Shown here: positions 14,967 through 24,142 of the stretch, piece after piece | Layout: each line of letters begins with the position of its first letter | Numbering within the stretch: the stretch's first letter is position 1 | Assembly: GCA_016873805.1 (NCBI GenBank) | Contig: VGVZ01000031.1 | Coordinates: 1-34,520, forward strand | From: Ignavibacteria bacterium | Lineage (GTDB): Bacteria > Bacteroidota > Ignavibacteria > UBA10030 | DNA length: 34,520 nt | Direction: 5' to 3' | Made by a program: the position numbers and the translations under genes | The notes under the pieces: generated by a model | The model's input: only the letters and a program-made list of their open reading frames with translations | The model's database searches: none | Told to the model about the DNA's origin: nothing

Positions 14967-17825
14967 CTACTTTATTAGTGCAAATTTGCCGACATGGCGG
15001 TTCTTGTTCGGATCTTCCACAACATAGACATAGATGCCGAATGCGAGTGCTTGATTCCAGTCACTGAGAAGATTCCACCTCAGGGATCCCTCACCGCTCT
15101 TGTGGTCGAGCGTCTTGACGAGAGAACCGGCAATCGTGTAAATGTAGATCGTACACTCCGGTGGGAGGTACATGAAGCGCAGTTCCCGGACGTTCTGCAT
15201 CGATTCGTATCGGGAGGTGACGACATACGGATTTGGCACGACCCGGATTTGACCCAGATCAATCAGCGCCTCGTCGAAGGCGGGGGGCGAGAACTCAAAT
15301 TCAAATTGGTCATTCGCCTTCAGAGCGTTGAAGCTGGTGATGTTGATCGTCGTGCCCGTAACGGGCGGGGTATTGGGGAGATCACCCGGAGCATTATTGA
15401 TGGCGATTTGGTACGCGAATTCCTGGATTCTCGTTGCCGGATTCGGTGCACCAATCGCCGGGGCAGGAGACGGATACGGAATTCTGGTGATAAAGATGAG
15501 CTCCCCCTCATCCCACTGGTTGTTGTTGTTCAAATCCTGAATTTCAAAACAAACCTGCACGTTTGTCGTCGTGTTCCAGACGGAAAACGGTACCTGATAC
15601 CGCGCAACCGATCCCGCCAATCCCCATGTGTACGCAATCGTGGGCGTGCCCGTGAATCGGATGGCGTAACTGGCGGTTCGCGATGCGGTGTCGGCTGAGG
15701 CATTTTCGGTATAGGAAACATACCACGACTTGTCTGAGCTAAGATTCGCGATCCCCAGCACATTCTTCCCCGTCTGATCGGTAATCGATTTCAATCCTCC
15801 GATACGCGGATCGGTGGCCACTTTCAGCTTGAAGCCGTCAACCACAGGAACATTGTCGCGGTTGACTTCTCGTGCTGAAAGAACGACGCCGCCCCCCTGA
15901 CCGAGGCGAGTCACTGTCAGCCGTGTCGCCGGAGTGCCGTGAAACGTGACACGATACGGAACGAATTTCAGCGCCTTTTCATCCACAATGTCGAGAGTGA
16001 GAACGCCCGCGCCTGTACCGCTGGTCTGTGTGAGCGACTTCAGCAGCGCAGGAACCTTTCCCTGAGCAACGGGAGACGGAGTCACGTGGACAAAGTTATG
16101 CGTATGAGGCCCGTCTCCTCGCGGCGATTCCAGAGATTGCAGACTGGCTCTTCCCCGATCGTACGAGACCATCGTGTACGAATACGTGATGCCGTTGACA
16201 ACAGTCGTGTCGACCCACGTGTGTCGCAATCCTGTGTCGTCGCCGAGATAGATCAACGGATTGATCGGATCGTTCCCCTTGATGCCATTCGCCAGATCGA
16301 ATTGCGCGATCGGAACGTAACCCGCTGTTCGCCCTTTGGCGTCGGTGATCGCCTTCCCCCATGTGACGCCTCCGTCTTCGCTCCGATAGATCTTGTATCC
16401 TTCAAAACTCATCTGCCCTGTCAGCGGATCGATGAATGATTCTGGAGTGTCCTCCCAGTACAACGTCACACGTCGATCACCAGTGACACCTTTGAGGCGT
16501 GGAGCCGGAGGTGCCTTTGGACCGGTGAACTTTACGTCAAAGAGCCCCTTCGCGCGCCAGATCAAGTCGTTGTACTCTTTGTCGTCATCACCAACCATGA
16601 CCGCTATCGAAAACTTCACGGTGTCGTTGGGAGCCATGTCAAAGGGTCCGGTGGCGGCAATCCACACCAGATCCTCTTTCGCGGTAATCAGTGAAACATC
16701 GTCGATCTTTGGATTCGATCCGTGAAAGAAACTCGCGGCGGAGCCGGCCACATTTGGATTGGTCGGATCGCTCGAGATGATTGCCCAGAGGACCCGATCA
16801 TCGGTTGGTCCGGGATCAAGAAAATAGTGGAACGATGTAATCCCCAGATTCTTCGGTGTTTCCACGAAAGCAGTGCCGAACGTATACGGCTCGAGCCGGC
16901 CGAGAGGATTTGGCCGATTCGCGCCATCGATGTCCTTCTGGCCGATTGCCGTCACCTTTGATCCGTTCGCCAGCGTCGAATCGAGCCAGAGCAATTTCTC
17001 CTCGCCGTGGTCGCTGCAGTCCGGATCTTTGTAGAATCCCGAGTACACCCCGCTGAGTGCCTTGCCGCTTTTGTTGACGATGAAGAACTCGTACATGAGG
17101 ATCTTGTCCGCAAACGAGCTGGCGTAGTTGTACGACATCTCCTGAATTTCGATACCGATCGGCGGTCCTTGCTGATTGTTCTTGTCCGTGTACACCATAT
17201 AGATGTCCCGATCAGAAGCGAACTCACCTTCAATCTGCGCGCCGGTCTTCGCATCACGCCTCCAGAGTCCCGGCCAGAATGCTGTCCCGGTCGCATCGAC
17301 AGGCCACGTTGCCGGCAAATCGCTGTGTGCGAGGTACGGTACCTGGTTGTTCCACTTCAGCTCGGGATGCGGATTGGGATCAAGAGCGGCGTTGTAATGC
17401 GTCTTTCCGTACGATCCGTCCTTCGCCAGCCAATCCTCGTTGTTGTTGTCCGTCCACCCGTCAATCACATTTCCCTGATTTCCGTTCTTCGGATTCTCTT
17501 TGACCGCAAAGAAGATCGAAAAATCGTCACAGAGTCCAACGAAATTCTCACGCGGATACCGGAAATCAAAAAACGTATCGGTCGGGCGGTTTCCCACATC
17601 CTCAAAACGAGTGTCGGTAATCTGGCCGTAGTTCATCGTGAGATTCTGCAGTTGTCCGAGCGTCTGCACGCCGACCGCCTCATCGGCAAATCCCAATGCT
17701 TTCGCACTCTTTCGCGCATTCTTTCCAGGCCCGTCCGTGTCTTGCGTCGATATTGATGTCGTTCCCAGAAAGAACAACAGGGATACGGTGAGAGGGACAG
17801 AGAGGAGTTTATGATGTGTTTTCAT
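14967..17825 (-). CDS. Large secreted protein with fibronectin type III-like domain and T9SS-like C-terminal domain
   Basis: A 952-residue protein with a signal peptide (MKTHHKLLSVPLTVSLLFFLG...). Residues around 435-570 look like a fibronectin type III fold: APPAPRLKGVTGDRRVTLYW, then GYKIYRSEDGG, then YSYTMVSYDRG. The end reads LGQIRVVPNPYVVTSRYE, then IYIYTIAGSLVKTL, then GIYVYVVEDP and HVGKFALIK, a T9SS type A-like sorting domain. No catalytic motif is recognised. The N-terminal half is rich in Asp, Asn and aromatic residues. The gene lies 17 bases after the TonB receptor and 6 before the PorV-like gene. A role as a surface lipoprotein-like partner of the receptor is plausible but not shown. 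Confidence 0.85.
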   Translation of the reverse strand: MKTHHKLLSVPLTVSLLFFLGTTSISTQDTDGPGKNARKSAKALGFADEAVGVQTLGQLQNLTMNYGQITDTRFEDVGNRPTDTFFDFRYPRENFVGLCDDFSIFFAVKENPKNGNQGNVIDGWTDNNNEDWLAKDGSYGKTHYNAALDPNPHPELKWNNQVPYLAHSDLPATWPVDATGTAFWPGLWRRDAKTGAQIEGEFASDRDIYMVYTDKNNQQGPPIGIEIQEMSYNYASSFADKILMYEFFIVNKSGKALSGVYSGFYKDPDCSDHGEEKLLWLDSTLANGSKVTAIGQKDIDGANRPNPLGRLEPYTFGTAFVETPKNLGITSFHYFLDPGPTDDRVLWAIISSDPTNPNVAGSAASFFHGSNPKIDDVSLITAKEDLVWIAATGPFDMAPNDTVKFSIAVMVGDDDKEYNDLIWRAKGLFDVKFTGPKAPPAPRLKGVTGDRRVTLYWEDTPESFIDPLTGQMSFEGYKIYRSEDGGVTWGKAITDAKGRTAGYVPIAQFDLANGIKGNDPINPLIYLGDDTGLRHTWVDTTVVNGITYSYTMVSYDRGRASLQSLESPRGDGPHTHNFVHVTPSPVAQGKVPALLKSLTQTSGTGAGVLTLDIVDEKALKFVPYRVTFHGTPATRLTVTRLGQGGGVVLSAREVNRDNVPVVDGFKLKVATDPRIGGLKSITDQTGKNVLGIANLSSDKSWYVSYTENASADTASRTASYAIRFTGTPTIAYTWGLAGSVARYQVPFSVWNTTTNVQVCFEIQDLNNNNQWDEGELIFITRIPYPSPAPAIGAPNPATRIQEFAYQIAINNAPGDLPNTPPVTGTTINITSFNALKANDQFEFEFSPPAFDEALIDLGQIRVVPNPYVVTSRYESMQNVRELRFMYLPPECTIYIYTIAGSLVKTLDHKSGEGSLRWNLLSDWNQALAFGIYVYVVEDPNKNRHVGKFALIK

Positions 17826-17842
17826 ATACAGGTCTGCCTCGA

Positions 17843-20593
17843 TCAGAAGTCAACAAAGAAGCCGAATCGAAGTGCGCGGCGCGGACCGACACTTCTCGGA
17901 TTTGCTTGACGGTCCTGTGTGAAGATCGACGTCGGACCTTGCGTCCACGGTTCACCCGTGTGTGTCCACACCCGGACAGTGTTCAACGCATCGAGCACAT
18001 TCTCCGCGTCGAAGTATGCGGTCAGGCGGGTTCCGGCGATCCGAAATTCCCTGGAGACCTTTATGTCGAGCATGTTCGTCCAGGGCCGCCGGGCGCTGTT
18101 CTTGTCGGGAACAATGTTCGATTCTTCAGCCGCACGCGATGACGGTGTATACGGCAAACCGCTTCCGGAGGTGAAGATCGCGGAGAGTGAAAACTGTTCC
18201 AGCGGATGAATGCCGAAGAACTCCGGACCGAAATCTTCCGGCAACCGCACGATGAGCGTTGCGTTGATCTTGTGCCTCTGATCAAAATCGAGAGGGAAAT
18301 TCCGGTTCGGCCTCAGATGCGCTGTCTCTTCTCTGTATGAACTGTACCCTTCGGTCGGATCAGATTCATTTCCAAGCGCGTAGAGAAGCGAATACGTCAC
18401 ACGCGCGGCATAGGAGTCGCTGAATCTCTTGTCCAGCGTCAGATCGATCCCTTGCACGCGGCCGTAGTCGGCATTCGTGAAGATCGTGTAGTCTCTCCCG
18501 ACGAAGTAGTAGTAACTCGAAATAAGGTTGGTAATATCTTTCGAATATGCCGTGAGATTCACCGCCCAATCACGTGCAAGCTGTTGCTGCAAACCCACCT
18601 CATACGAGACGGTCTTCTCCGGCTTCAGACCTGGATTGCCAACGAGAGCGTCGTTCACAAGAAGATCGTTCAACGCATCGTTCCGGAAGAGATCATAGAA
18701 GGTTGGAATCTGAAAGAAATGTCCGTACGCGAAATGAATCGATGTGCGATCAGAGATCGGATGCGCCATCCCGATTCTTGGACTTACCTGCATGTGCGGC
18801 TTCACTCGCTCGCGATCGACGGCGACATACTCCGACGTGCCCGTCGGCGTCGTCCGGACGGTCAGGATGTTTGCAACGTCGGGATAGGCCGTGGTCTGCG
18901 GGCTGAAGTAGTCGACCCGCAATCCGACCTTCAACACCATAAACGTATATTCGATCTTGTCCTGCACGTACCACGATATCTCCAGCGGCTTATGCGTGAA
19001 GAACTCCAAATTCGCGCGTGGCGGCATACCAATCCGATGCCGGAAGATCTCGTGCGTCTTGATTTCAAATCCGCTCCGGATCTGGTGATGATTGTCGATC
19101 TGACTCTCGATGTTTCCCTTGGCGAGATATTGAACACTCTCCGTTTTTCTCCAATACCGGACATCGCCAAAGCGGAAATTGCTTTCGACGCCGCCGACGT
19201 AGAGTCGTGTCAGATAGTCGCTCGAAGCGAGTGTTCCGGTTGTTTCGTCAAACACAACTGTTCTGCCGGGCACAATCTCACTGTTGAAGTCGTAAATACG
19301 TGCAACAGCCACGTCGTAGAACGTACTCGATGAGAGCACATGCCGGGCTGAGACTGCCTGCCGATTGTAGGCGGAATGCTCGATCGGGTAGCTCCCCTTC
19401 CGTCCGAGTGCATCGAGCCCCGAATCAAACCATCGCCAGTACTTGTACTCATGATTGTACGTCTGGCGATGATCGTTAGACCAATCGGCTGACGTCCGCA
19501 GCGTAAAGAGCGGGCTCAGCGGATAGGTCAGCTTGAAGGTAGCAGATCGATACAGCGAATAGCCGAAGGGAAGCTGGCTATCTTCGTTTTTCATCCGCCC
19601 GGTCGCAAAGAACTTGATTCTGGGAAGGAACGGTACGGGGCCCGAAATGTTGCCGCTCCATGTACCGAGTGCATGGACCAGGAGGTACGGTTTCGCGTAC
19701 GGATCATCAAGCACGCTCACGTAGTCATAGGCAGATGTCCCGTCCGGTTTCCGAACGGCATCGAGATATCGTTGCTGTTGATCGGGTGGCAGGTTTCGAA
19801 TGTCGGACCGGTCAAGGTTCCAGTCTTTCTTGTGATACGGAGAGGGATTGATTTGAGCCGATTCATAGTAGAATCGACCGGCGTATTTGTCGCCTCCATC
19901 TTTGGTATAGATGGAGACGACTCCGTCCGCAGCGTTCCCGTATTCAGCATCAAACGTTCCGAGGTGCGCCTGCAACTCCTGCACGTTCTCCACCTCCATC
20001 TCACCTGCGAGAGTTCTGCCGAACGGATTCGTGACGGGGACCCCGTCAATCTGGTACACCATTCCTCCCGCGCGGCCGCCTCGGATGTGGAGCGTTCCTT
20101 CCGTCCCGCGCGTCACTCCTGCCTGCAGGGTCAGTATTTCCCCAATTTCCTGCAACCGCAAATCGCGCAAGACCGTTGATCCTTCCACAATCGTCCGTGT
20201 TGCGGTTCGATCCTTCTGCACCACCGGCTGTTCGGCTGTCACGACAATTTCCCGACCAAGTTCGATCGCGGAACTGGAGAGCGCTGCGTTGAGTTCTGTC
20301 GTGACATCGACCCGAATACGTACATCCTGGAAGACGACAGTCTGGTACCCCACCATACTGATCCGCACTTCGTAGCTTCCCGGAGGCACATTGTTGATGA
20401 AATAGAATCCTGTCGCATCCGTCGCCGCGCCGAGAGTCGTTCCCGCGATGACGATATTGACACCGATCAATCGTTCCCTCGTCTCCGCGTCATAAACAGT
20501 ACCGGCCAGCTTTCCCGTTTCTCCCGCGTGGATCAGTATCGGAGTCGTGAGGAGGAGCAACAGAACAAGAACTGAACGTGTTCGCATGATCAT
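17843..20593 (-). CDS. TonB-dependent receptor, SusC-like with carboxypeptidase-regulatory-like domain
   Basis: A 916-residue outer-membrane receptor. After a signal peptide, residues about 25-115 form a carboxypeptidase D regulatory-like domain (GKLAGTVYDAETRERLIGVN, DATGFYFINNVPPGSYEVR). A plug domain follows (LRDLRLQEIGEILTLQAGV, LHIRGGRAGGMVYQIDGVPV), and a long beta barrel ends in the aromatic terminus GFFVDF. Such receptors import large or scarce substrates through the outer membrane with energy from TonB. The substrate is unknown. Position at the head of the run leading to PGA genes makes a gamma-glutamyl peptide or polymer worth testing. The start is ATG 20593, or ATG 20587 two codons later. 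No strong Shine-Dalgarno sequence is seen. Confidence 0.92.
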   Translation of the reverse strand: MIMRTRSVLVLLLLLTTPILIHAGETGKLAGTVYDAETRERLIGVNIVIAGTTLGAATDATGFYFINNVPPGSYEVRISMVGYQTVVFQDVRIRVDVTTELNAALSSSAIELGREIVVTAEQPVVQKDRTATRTIVEGSTVLRDLRLQEIGEILTLQAGVTRGTEGTLHIRGGRAGGMVYQIDGVPVTNPFGRTLAGEMEVENVQELQAHLGTFDAEYGNAADGVVSIYTKDGGDKYAGRFYYESAQINPSPYHKKDWNLDRSDIRNLPPDQQQRYLDAVRKPDGTSAYDYVSVLDDPYAKPYLLVHALGTWSGNISGPVPFLPRIKFFATGRMKNEDSQLPFGYSLYRSATFKLTYPLSPLFTLRTSADWSNDHRQTYNHEYKYWRWFDSGLDALGRKGSYPIEHSAYNRQAVSARHVLSSSTFYDVAVARIYDFNSEIVPGRTVVFDETTGTLASSDYLTRLYVGGVESNFRFGDVRYWRKTESVQYLAKGNIESQIDNHHQIRSGFEIKTHEIFRHRIGMPPRANLEFFTHKPLEISWYVQDKIEYTFMVLKVGLRVDYFSPQTTAYPDVANILTVRTTPTGTSEYVAVDRERVKPHMQVSPRIGMAHPISDRTSIHFAYGHFFQIPTFYDLFRNDALNDLLVNDALVGNPGLKPEKTVSYEVGLQQQLARDWAVNLTAYSKDITNLISSYYYFVGRDYTIFTNADYGRVQGIDLTLDKRFSDSYAARVTYSLLYALGNESDPTEGYSSYREETAHLRPNRNFPLDFDQRHKINATLIVRLPEDFGPEFFGIHPLEQFSLSAIFTSGSGLPYTPSSRAAEESNIVPDKNSARRPWTNMLDIKVSREFRIAGTRLTAYFDAENVLDALNTVRVWTHTGEPWTQGPTSIFTQDRQANPRSVGPRRALRFGFFVDF

Positions 20594-20654
20594 GGGTAAT
20601 CCGGATGGACGGCGGAGCAGACCACCCCACCGTCACCGATTTGTCGTTGGTCAG

Positions 20655-22220
20655 TTATTTGAGGAGCATCAGCTTGATTGTCCGCACTCCCGTACTACCA
20701 GAGAGGCGAACGAAATACGCACCGCTTGGGACAACATTCGACGCCGCGTTCCTCCCATCCCACACAACCGAATACTCTCCGGCTTCCCGGTATCCTTCCA
20801 CTAATGTCTTGACCTCACGGCCGAGTGCATCGTACAGCTTCATCGAATAGTCCCCGCCCGCGGGTATTGCATACCGGATCGTTGTGGAGGGATTGAAGGG
20901 ATTCGGATAGTTTGCATGCAGCGTGAAGGTCGTGGGGACAGTCGCCTCGACCACACTTGAGACGAGACTGTAGGGGACGTTTGCGTACATGACAGCCGAA
21001 GTATCCTGGTTCGTGATGGCGGGATCCCTCGATTCTACCCAGGCTATGTCAATCCCGTACGTCTTCCGCACCTTGTTGGCGATCGTCGGATAGCGGGCAT
21101 CGCGGTCTGCTCTGCTGACTCGTCGTGGAGTGGACCAATTGGCGCCGGCATTTGCGCTGTATCGATATGCGACCTCATCGAGCCCTGCCGTATCAGCGGG
21201 ATTGTCCCTGCGATAGACGATATGGATGATCCCATCCGGATCAACCACAGAGGACATTCCGGGACTGAAATTGGAGCTGGAGGAATCGACCAGAAGCGTG
21301 GGCTTGGTCGACCATGTTCCGGTCCACGATTTCTTGTGCATTGCGAAATAGCGTGTCCTTGGATCTGAACCCGAAATGATCGCGATGCCGTAGAACGCAT
21401 AGATGTTTGACTGCTTGTCGATCGCGATTGTCGAGTAGCGGTTGTGATCTCTGTCCACGATCGTCGTATCGGAAATCAGGATGGGTCCCTGCCACTTCGT
21501 TCCGTCATACTGGTTCACGTATGTCTCGCGTCGAGCGGCGGTGCCTGTGAGACTGTTATCCCAGATCGCGGCAAGCTTTCCGTCCGGTCCGGCGGTGAGG
21601 CAGGCGCGGGCAACTTCAATGGAGGTGCCGAGTGTTCCTCCTGAGGATAACGTATCGACTGAGGTACTCCAGGTCGTTCCGCCGTCCGTACTCCGGACTC
21701 CGAAAAGAAATTCATTGCCTCCGCCGGCTCCATCGTTGTTGTAGACGACGTAGAGATATCCTCGGGAATCAACCGAAATCGTTGCTTCCTCGGCAGGAAG
21801 TGCGTCGTTCACAGAGACCTTCCTCGGCGCGGACCAGGTCGAGCCGTTGAACTTCGCGTAGAAGATCTGATACCTGTCGCTTGATGATGCTCTCTGCTGC
21901 CAGACAGCATGGATATTTCCGGATTCATCTGCCGAAAGGGCGGGCTGAAGCGCCCGGTCTGCTGCGTTCGAGAAGGCAACGGGAGGGGACCAGGTTTGGA
22001 ACGCATTGTCATAGATCGAATAGTACGACTGCCCCCCTGCCCCGCTTCGGTCGGTCCAGGCCACCATGAGGAGTCCGGCTGATGACCGCGCCACGTTGCG
22101 CTGGTGTGAATAGAACATGGCACCGTTGTAAGGGACGTTGTTCTGCACCACCATGGTGGTCTGAGCAACAAGCGTAACCGACAACAACGTGATGAGAACA
22201 AGAATGAGTATGTGTCTCAT
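20655..22220 (-). CDS. Secreted BNR/sialidase-like beta-propeller protein with T9SS sorting domain
   Basis: A 521-residue protein. The start is ATG 22220, with GAAGGAG 6 bases upstream, and it opens with a signal peptide (MRHILILVLITLLSVTLVAQ). The body has repeated Asp-box-like stretches such as SADESGNIHAVWQQ, VRSTDGGTTWSTSVD and YRYSANAGANWSTPR, typical of BNR six-bladed propellers. Catalytic sialidase residues cannot be confirmed from reading. The last 85 residues are a T9SS type A domain: NYPNPFNPSTTIRYAIP, DALGREVKTL, PSGAYFVRLSG. It is the most upstream gene of the minus-strand run, 61 bases before the TonB receptor gene, and lies divergent to the kinase. Confidence 0.85.
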   Translation of the reverse strand: MRHILILVLITLLSVTLVAQTTMVVQNNVPYNGAMFYSHQRNVARSSAGLLMVAWTDRSGAGGQSYYSIYDNAFQTWSPPVAFSNAADRALQPALSADESGNIHAVWQQRASSSDRYQIFYAKFNGSTWSAPRKVSVNDALPAEEATISVDSRGYLYVVYNNDGAGGGNEFLFGVRSTDGGTTWSTSVDTLSSGGTLGTSIEVARACLTAGPDGKLAAIWDNSLTGTAARRETYVNQYDGTKWQGPILISDTTIVDRDHNRYSTIAIDKQSNIYAFYGIAIISGSDPRTRYFAMHKKSWTGTWSTKPTLLVDSSSSNFSPGMSSVVDPDGIIHIVYRRDNPADTAGLDEVAYRYSANAGANWSTPRRVSRADRDARYPTIANKVRKTYGIDIAWVESRDPAITNQDTSAVMYANVPYSLVSSVVEATVPTTFTLHANYPNPFNPSTTIRYAIPAGGDYSMKLYDALGREVKTLVEGYREAGEYSVVWDGRNAASNVVPSGAYFVRLSGSTGVRTIKLMLLK

Positions 22221-22540
22221 GGGATGCTCCTTCAATTATGAGATTGAAGAGGGAAAGCTCTTGACCGGGAGGTGATGAAGAGCCATGTGAGGGTGTTCGT
22301 TTTCAGTTGACGGAACGTGATAATCGGACAATGGAACAGACGCGCGCAGATACCCCCTCTGCGAGACGTCAACAAACATGCCACTCCGGTACCCCGGCCG
22401 CTTGAGCCAAAAAAGGGAGACGAGAATGTCCCTGGGCCTAATTCGCTCGCGCCGCAGTGTGCTCAATTGACTCACCGTCTAAACAAGTTCGAAAAATGAG
22501 AATAGTTCCGCAACTCCCCGTTCCAAAAAGCATGAGCACG
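22221..22540. other. Divergent intergenic region between the T9SS/PGA run and the two-component operon
   Basis: This stretch separates the minus-strand gene starting at 22220 from the kinase. It holds a degenerate sigma-54-like element on the minus strand (22369-22383) and leads into a -7 box on the plus strand (22541). I see no convincing coding frame of its own. The plus-strand frame that joins the kinase from 22457 is probably untranslated leader. Confidence 0.5.
22369..22383 (-). promoter_or_regulatory. Degenerate sigma-54-like -24/-12 element
   Basis: On the minus strand the sequence reads TGGCATGTTTGTTGA, compared with the consensus TGGCAC-N5-TTGC. The -24 GG is kept, but the -12 GC is GA, so activity is doubtful. 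It points toward the gene starting at 22220 and would give a leader of roughly 140 bases. It is listed because an NtrC-type activator is encoded next door. Confidence 0.2.
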
Positions 22541-22548
22541 TATCTTGC
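22541..22548 (+). promoter_or_regulatory. Bacteroidota-type -7 box upstream of the histidine kinase
   Basis: TATCTTGC resembles the TAnnTTTG -7 element of Bacteroidota housekeeping promoters and is repeated as TATCTTGCAT near 34426. Transcription would begin near 22555, leaving about a 40-base leader before ATG 22595. This argues against the upstream starts at 22457 and 22532. Confidence 0.4.
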
Positions 22549-22594
22549 ATTATACCTTTTTTGTCTCCTATTTAGTGTGTTCGCGAGAATCTCC

Positions 22595-24142
22595 ATGCAC
22601 CGACTGAATCTACGATCCAAGGCCCTAGCCATCGCCTTCCTCTTCACCGCCGTGATTGGGGGAGGGACAGTCTATATTGCTCTCACTCTCCAGCAGGCTA
22701 CCGAAGAGATTATTGAACAGAACAAACTCCTTACCGAATCCGCCGCTCAGCAGATCGGGAGAAAGGCAGAATTCCTCCTCGACAGCCTGGTGAGAGAGAA
22801 CGTTCTCTCGCGTAGGATCCTCACGAGAGAAGAAGAGAAGAAGATCGACCTGATGCTCTCTGCCATTGTGTCAACGGAGCTGGAACTTTATCATGGGACG
22901 GAGGGGGGATTCTTTTTCGCGGAACTTGACGAGTTCCTGGGATATGCCTTTCCCACTTCCCCTTCTCCCAAACCGGCGTTTGGTCCACCTCCTCGATCGT
23001 ACAACATCATCCGTGATCAGATTCTCCGATCGCTTTCTGAGAGGAACAAGATCGTCGAGCTGCATGAATTCGATCCGGCCATCTTTCCTCTGGTCACAAT
23101 TCCGATTGAACGCAGCGGAAAAATCATTGGCGGTGTGTGGGCACGCGTCCATCTCGAACGAATGTTGCCGACGAAGAATCTCACAAACATCCTTGAAATC
23201 GTTGCTCTGATTGCCGCTTTCGGTTTTGTGGCCGCTCTCCTGTTCTCGTGGAATCTCAGACACCGTCTTGATGAAATTCGTCAAGGCCTGCAGCGGATGC
23301 ATCAGGATTCGTCGGTACGATTTCCGGAGCGACGCGGGATGCTGGGATTCATTACCCGGTCGATCAATGAGATGGTGGAGGCGCGGTCGAAGGAACAGGA
23401 GCGGAGTCGGGTGCTGGAGCGCGAGCTTCGGCAACGTGAAAAGATGGCCACTCTCGGTAAACTCATCGCCGGCGTCGCACACGAGGTGAAGACGCCCCTC
23501 GCAATCGTCAAAACTCGCGTACAGATGTGGCAAAGAAAACTTCGGCATCAGAACGAATCCCGCGAATCGGTCGTCTCGGACGAATCGATGAATCTTGTCG
23601 TTCAGGAAATCAACAGACTCTCCGATCTTGTGAGACGGCTTCTCGTGTTTTCGAGGCCGGTTTCGAAACCGAGCCATCCGACAAATGTGAATGACGTCGC
23701 TCGACAGACTCTTCTCTGCCTTCAACCGATGGCCGATCAACGATCGATCGCGATCGAGCCCTCCTTCGATGAAGAAGTGCCGGACCTGATGCTCGATCCA
23801 CACGCCATGGAACAGGTGTTTCTGAATGTCTGTACGAACGCGATTGAGGCCATGACCGATGGGGGATCGCTCCGGTTTCGCACGGCATTTCTGCCGAACA
23901 AGGAAGAAATCCAGATTCACATTCACGACAGCGGGCGCGGCATTCCGCCGGAAGTCCTGGACAAAGTGTTCGATCCCTTTTTCACCACGAAGGAACAGGG
24001 GGCTGGCCTCGGCCTTTCGATTTCATACGAGATTGTCCAGGCCCACGGCGGCAGAATCGAATTTGTTCAGACAAACGGAAACGGAACCGTCTGCCGGATC
24101 AGTCTCCCGTTGACCCCCGTCCCCGCTCCGATACCATCATGA
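22595..24142 (+). CDS. Membrane sensor histidine kinase, partner of the NtrC-type regulator
   Basis: A 515-residue kinase with transmembrane helices at about 10-32 and 199-220 enclosing an extracytoplasmic sensor domain of about 165 residues, then a HAMP-like region (about 221-270), a short coiled coil, HisKA with phospho-acceptor H296 in IAGVAHEVKTPLAIV, and a HATPase with EQVFLNVCTNAIEAM (N box), DSGRGIP (G1), FDPFFTTKE (F box) and GAGLGLSIS (G2). The start is ATG 22595, placing the first helix at the N-terminus. ATG 22532 or an upstream codon at 22457 would add a second hydrophobic stretch and is less likely given the -7 box. The stop overlaps the regulator start in ATGA (24139-24142). The signal sensed is unknown. 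Confidence 0.92.
   Translation: MHRLNLRSKALAIAFLFTAVIGGGTVYIALTLQQATEEIIEQNKLLTESAAQQIGRKAEFLLDSLVRENVLSRRILTREEEKKIDLMLSAIVSTELELYHGTEGGFFFAELDEFLGYAFPTSPSPKPAFGPPPRSYNIIRDQILRSLSERNKIVELHEFDPAIFPLVTIPIERSGKIIGGVWARVHLERMLPTKNLTNILEIVALIAAFGFVAALLFSWNLRHRLDEIRQGLQRMHQDSSVRFPERRGMLGFITRSINEMVEARSKEQERSRVLERELRQREKMATLGKLIAGVAHEVKTPLAIVKTRVQMWQRKLRHQNESRESVVSDESMNLVVQEINRLSDLVRRLLVFSRPVSKPSHPTNVNDVARQTLLCLQPMADQRSIAIEPSFDEEVPDLMLDPHAMEQVFLNVCTNAIEAMTDGGSLRFRTAFLPNKEEIQIHIHDSGRGIPPEVLDKVFDPFFTTKEQGAGLGLSISYEIVQAHGGRIEFVQTNGNGTVCRISLPLTPVPAPIPS

Noticed and set aside
22871-23926. 351-codon minus-strand frame opposite the histidine kinase
   Set aside because: It mirrors conserved HisKA/HATPase coding sequence on the plus strand and shows no family features. 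It is a shadow caused by codon bias.
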